Assembly: GCA_011800155.1 (NCBI GenBank)
Contig: CM022374.1
Span: 1,302,001 to 1,366,000 of the forward strand
Reading direction: 5' to 3'
Length of the DNA stretch: 64,000 bases
Source: Flammulina velutipes
Lineage: Eukaryota; Basidiomycota; Agaricomycetes; Agaricales; Physalacriaceae
The stretch's first letter is position 1. Each line of letters opens with the position of its first letter. The notes beneath the pieces were generated by a model. The model did no database searches and had not been told where the DNA came from. It saw only the letters and a list, made by a program, of their open reading frames with translations. The translations under genes and the position numbers were made by a program. Positions 59,884-64,000 of the stretch are shown here, one piece after another.

Positions 59884-60596
59884 TGGGGATGATCTTGGTG
59901 AGCGGAAGCCTTGTAATCTTATCGATACGCGCGGAAGGCTTATAAGAACCCATTACAGAATAGCTGTAGAGTGCCAACACGAGATCTGATGACGTTAGCG
60001 CCCTCATTCAGTATGATGACTCTTGGGTCACGGATCGCAGCGAGGCTGGACCGAGTACATGTCCCCACGCACATCTCCCGACAAACCCTATACATCTCTT
60101 AGTGATCGTCGTTCTTCTGGCCCAATCAAAATCAATTGCGGGATATTCAATTGTTGGATTTGAATGCAGTGATGTACCAGTCCATGGCTAGCGCTGATCG
60201 TCGATGAGCTAGACAAAGCTGTACTTTGCAGGTCTTGAGGCTGTGGATCGCCTTTCAACTTTGACAAACGCCAGGCTCTTCCCAACGGTCCAGCCGCTCT
60301 CTGGGAGCGGCGCTTATGAAGGCAAGGTCAGCAGTACCAACACCTTGTACAGGTCTAGCACACCGGACTGACTTTTACTCATATCAGCAGCTTCATTGCC
60401 ATGGCGTACAACTGACTGTAACACCCGAGGACAATGGTCGCCACATGTACTAGCTGTCAGATTATGACAGGATTTCAGCGTCGAAGTCGGGGCACCACGC
60501 ACATGCTTGTCACGTCAAAAGGGAAATTCTGATAGATGGCTCGTATAAAAGGCTTCGCTCCAACCCAACTAATTATCTTCACCCATCCCCCAGAAC
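59884..60596. other. Intergenic region upstream of secreted-protein gene
   Basis: About 710 nt. A TATA box sits near its right end. Nothing else was seen. Confidence 0.4.
60544..60550 (+). promoter_or_regulatory. TATA box of secreted-protein gene
   Basis: TATAAAA, 47 nt before the start codon at 60597, in a context (a short, inducible-type secreted protein) where TATA promoters are common in fungi. Confidence 0.55.
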
Positions 60597-61232
60597 ATGA
60601 AATTCATCTTCTTCACGAGCCTCCTTCTCACCACGAGCACTGTTTGGGCCATGGCCCTCGATGCGAGGAGTGGTTCTCCCCTTACTCAAGCTCAGGCTGA
60701 AGCCCTTCTGAAGCCACAAGGCATCACTGCCTACTCCAGCGGTGGCTGCACCGACAAGTACGTCTCCTTACTCTCTCCAGCCACATATGGTAACTGATAG
60801 AACCATCAGAACCAAGTCCAACTGCACTTCATATAACGGGATACTCTCCGGGACGGTTAATGGGGTGATTACACTCAAGAACGCCTCCGGCGCCAGCTCG
60901 CTTGTCATTACTGGTGGTACAGAAGTCGGACATAGTACAAGCGGGACCTACTCGCACGCCAATGGTTACAAAGGTATGCTCCACATAGCTTGGACAGTTG
61001 AAGGCACTTGCTGATCTTTGGTGTTTAGTTGACGTGCGTCACCAGTCCATCGTCGACAGCTACATCAAGAACACGTTCACCAAGATCGCCAATCGTGGGG
61101 ATGGATATCCCCAGTGGCAAGCGGCGAGCGGGAATATCTACTGTGTAAGTTAATTCATGCACACTGAAGGACGGTGTACTGATATCTGTCCTATAGGACG
61201 AAGGAAGTCACTGGGATATCACTTATTATTGA
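60597..61232 (+). CDS. Small secreted protein, M15/hedgehog-like metallopeptidase fold
   Basis: Four in-phase exons (60597-60757, 60810-60973, 61029-61144, 61197-61232) give 158 residues. A signal peptide is clear (MKFIFFTSLLLTTSTVWA). The mature part has GGTEVGHSTSGTYSHANGYK then VDVRH, with a His-x-x-x-Gly-x-x-x-Asp arrangement, and the end EGSHWDITYY. Together these give the His, Asp and His expected for zinc in D-Ala-D-Ala carboxypeptidase (M15) and hedgehog-fold proteins. Two Cys pairs (GGCTDK, SNCTSY, YCDEG) may form disulfides. The closest role by fold would be cleavage of peptidoglycan peptides, perhaps against bacteria. This is inferred from motifs only. Confidence 0.7.
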
Positions 61233-61589
61233 GCGTAGCTTGTTTCACTGTCAAAATGACGAACAATTGAATAAGTGTCAAGGAATACGCTCGAGCGATC
61301 TCAGAAAATTCGACAACGCTACAGGAAATTCCAATAGTATTCTTTAAAAGTGAGCCCAGAATACCTTTTGACAGGTTGTTGTAATAAGATACGCGCTGGC
61401 CACACACTAATATTACTGGCGCTTGCTTGACACTTATTACTCACACGACGTTTCAGGAATATGTAGTAGGTTTGCAAGATATTTGTAAGTACAGTACGAA
61501 AGCAAGATCTAAAAGCATATAATATAGTACAGCTGTAGAAGGGTAATAGGTATGTATGGTATAGCAGTGAGCCAACTCGCGCTCGTAGA
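61233..61589. other. Convergent intergenic region
   Basis: About 360 nt of AT-rich sequence between two convergent genes. No gene seen. Confidence 0.4.
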
Positions 61590-63183
61590 TCAATGTTCGC
61601 GGATCGGAAGGGTAACGTTGTTGTTAACCACATAATTTTTTACCATCCCAGGAATATCCTGCACAAGCTTGTCCTCTGGCTCCCAAGTATTACCTTCGGG
61701 TGGATAGCCAACCCACGAGACATGAAAAAGGACCTTCCCGTCAGGTCCTATCACATGATCGAGGATGTCCTCAATCTTCCACATTTGCTCTGCCTCCCTC
61801 TCTGGTCTCACCATCACCGTCTTCCTCTTCTTCGTCTTCCACACCTTGGGTAGCACGATCGGCTGAGTTATCGGCGCATGGGTGAACTTGCGCTTTTTGT
61901 CACCAACCTTCCCAGCGCCTTGTAAGTTCGGGTGAGTACTCCGGAGGATTTTGTCTGTCTCGCAGATGGCATGTTCAATATCCGCCAGTTCCATATCGGG
62001 ATGATCCTTGTCCATTCCAACGAAGGGCAAGTCCAGACGGGCGAACTCTTCTCGTTGGTTTTTCGCCATCCATCGGATAATCTCGCCTTCAAAGGTGATA
62101 TCCGTGGTTGTGAGTCCAAGGGCCTTGCGACCTATGTTGAGAGATTCTCCGAACAATTTCGTCAGACCCGAATGAGCGCCGGGTCCTGGAGCGACAAAGT
62201 CCCAGCCAGAACACGGTAGCAACGGGGTGTAGCTGAGGTTGATACAGAGTTGATAGGCGTTGAAGGGTCCAATTCCCACAAAGTCCAGGAGGTACTCGTA
62301 GATGTCCTCCATGTAGACTGTCATGCTCTTCGGCGGTCTTAGGCGCCTGAGCAGATTGTCGGCTGCCATCATCTTCTCTAGGACATCGAGCTGGAAAGTC
62401 CATGCGGCTTTCTCTCGACCTGGCTGCTTCTGGAAAGCGGGGGAAAACAGGACGACGCCGTCTCCCCTCATTTTGGAGAGAACTCTGTTGTACCGTTTCC
62501 TGTCGAAATTCGCCCAGGTGAGGGGACCAAGCTGCTCTTCAAGGGACTCCCACGTCTCAACTTTGGTGAAAGAGTGAAAGAGCAGAACGCGGAAAAGAAG
62601 TTCTCGGGGCGACGACGGGCCTTTCTCGACGATATTTTTGATGAAGTACTGGCAAGTTTTGTCGCAGACACGGAAGGTGTTGCATACGAACTTGATCATG
62701 AGAATCTTGTTGGTGGTCCATCTGCGCGTGATATTCGTGATTGTCCACGGTCATGAATCAGTGATAGACGTACGGGCTAGGAAGTCCTGATCTTCTTCGT
62801 AGTTCGATACCTTGTCGTTCGGCGCAGAGCCACCAGAAAACGTTGAAGCCTATGGTAGGTTCTAGCGTTTGGCCTTTGATTACAATGGGGTCGCGTCGCG
62901 GTGCTTTCGTTGCTTTTTCGAGGGGAATGGATCCTTGAGCGCCGGGAGTCGTCGCTGGCTCTGTAGCTTCATGCTGGTAGTCCGGGTCGACGTCTGCCTC
63001 AGCGTCCACGTCAGAATCGGGGTCACCGTCCGCGTCTTCGTACTCGTATTCCGTCAACGGCGAAGTTGAACGGCTGAATTTGCCAATAGATGCTTTCCTT
63101 GTGGACGAACGGGTGGTGCGCGACTGTACGCTCAGCGTCGACGACCGCGAGCTGGAGGATTGCTGAGTACGAGTCGGAGGCAT
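61590..63183 (-). CDS. Modified-thymine enzyme-like helical domain fused to chromodomain
   Basis: Two in-phase exons (62774-63183 and 61590-62721) give 513 residues. Residues 1-90 are disordered, basic, then acidic. From about residue 135 comes a helical domain (NKILMIKFVCNTFRVCDKTC, MEDIYEYLLDFVGIGPFNAY then QLCINLSY, and WMAKNQREEFARLDLPFVGM, LADIEHAICETDKILR). It resembles the helix-hairpin-helix-like domain shared by 5-hydroxymethyl-dU DNA kinases and alpha-glutamyl/putrescinyl thymine pyrophosphorylases. The C terminus is a chromodomain (WKIEDILDHVIGPDGKVLFH then VSWVGYPPEGNTWEPED). The protein should act on DNA in chromatin, perhaps reading methylated histone H3. The family placement is from memory of motifs, and the reaction is unknown. 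Confidence 0.72.
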
Positions 63184-63960
63184 GTCGTCTGCACGTTGTT
63201 AACAAAAATGTTACACGTTCTGGAAAAGAGGAAAAACCTGAAGGAGAGAGGGGGAACAGAAAAAGACAGTGGTCAAAAGGAGCGCCTCCAGAATCGACGC
63301 GTCCAAGGCCGGGGTCGCGATCGTAGTGGTGGTTGAAAGGAACGTGTGTTCTCACGCCATTGACAAGCGGGCAAGGACTCCGCGACTCTTTGTCGTTCCG
63401 CGTACATCTCATGATTATAGCATTGCTCTACCGAACGAAAAATACGAACAATTTGTTTTACGGAAGATTCTAGTGGCGGTAATAGAATGTACTCACAATT
63501 GAAATTGAGTTGAAGTGTTCAAGGCCTCTGAGAGGTCAAGTAGGACGAAGAGCACTAGTAGAATATTTCGCAGTGTACAGTCCAATTGACCGGTTGTTCA
63601 GGACTGAGTGGCGGTGACGACTGGGCCTGCTCTTCGATCTCTTGCCTTCCAGTTGTCAGAAAGCTGCAGGTCGATTTTGCGAAGCCTAGAGTCGCTGGTG
63701 ACGCGTCTATTTAGATTGACGCAATTCCAAGAGTGAGGGAGGGTACGAAGTAGTCTTTCTGGCCTTCAAGTTCAAGTTGAGAGTTGCAAGGGCTCTCTGA
63801 CTTTCCGTATAGAGAATGGCCGCAGTAAATGGCCAGGCAATTCCAAGGGGTTGGAGGCAGTCGAGGAGGATCAAAGGCTACATGAGCATAGTTTTCAGTG
63901 TACATGTCAACTCTTGCGCAATGGTACTAGAATCCTCCGCCATAGTATTAACACACTTAC
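63184..63960. other. Intergenic, or intron of a gene that runs off the window
   Basis: It contains the promoter of the chromodomain gene. Short frames here have no recognised content. Confidence 0.35.
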
Positions 63961-63997
63961 CCTCAGGATGGACGCTATTCTCGGTGTCGTGGTTCAT
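63961..63997 (-). CDS. Possible first exon of a gene
   Basis: An ATG at 63997 reads MNHDTENSVHPE and meets a good donor (GTAAGT) at 63960. Further exons were not identified. Weak evidence. Confidence 0.18.
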
Positions 63998-64000
63998 GTT

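Overview
The window is nuclear DNA of a filamentous basidiomycete, most probably an agaricomycete. Genes lie on both strands. Introns are about 45-60 bp with GT-AG and a few GC-AG borders, many exons are very short, and several families are typical of mushrooms (DUF6534, DUF6699, F-box proteins, a GMC oxidoreductase, a Ran1/Pat1-like kinase). No tRNA, rRNA, CRISPR or bacterial signal was seen. Exon borders quoted were worked out by hand from splice signals and phase, and have not been checked against RNA. In the first 25 kb, housekeeping genes dominate: an FHA/G-patch protein, a B-type cyclin, a two-domain peroxisomal dehydrogenase, a separate hydratase-2, ATP10, an old yellow enzyme, a vacuolar Ca2+/H+ antiporter, an F-box/LRR protein, ERG28 and a long disordered protein.

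From 25 to 42 kb lie a kinase-like gene, a siderophore-type MFS transporter, a second F-box protein, a DUF6534 membrane protein, an intracellular GMC oxidoreductase, a tail-anchored protein of unknown function and a Ran1-like kinase. From 42.1 to 45.3 kb there are two tandem paralogues that combine an F-box-like start with a nucleotidyltransferase-like signature.

The most striking region is 45,305-55,233: a complete 9.93-kb Mutator-like (MULE) DNA transposon. It has matching terminal inverted repeats and a perfect 9-bp target duplication (GTCGAGAGA). It encodes an unbroken 946-residue, 9-exon transposase, a TET/JBP-like 2-oxoglutarate/Fe(II) dioxygenase with all four signature residues, two related Cys/His-rich proteins and a small acidic protein. 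It sits just upstream of the start codon of one F-box/nucleotidyltransferase-like gene, and its left terminal repeat is split by a 295-bp near-perfect inverted repeat.

Right of the element (55.6-64 kb) are a trypsin-fold protein, a CCDC174 homologue, a DUF6699 protein, a small secreted M15/hedgehog-fold protein and a 513-residue protein. That last protein joins a helical domain of the 5-hmdU DNA kinase / alpha-glutamyl-putrescinyl-thymine pyrophosphorylase family to a C-terminal chromodomain. A TET/JBP oxygenase carried by a transposon, with a predicted modified-thymine enzyme plus chromatin reader about 11 kb away, is the best candidate here for a little-studied DNA-base modification system.
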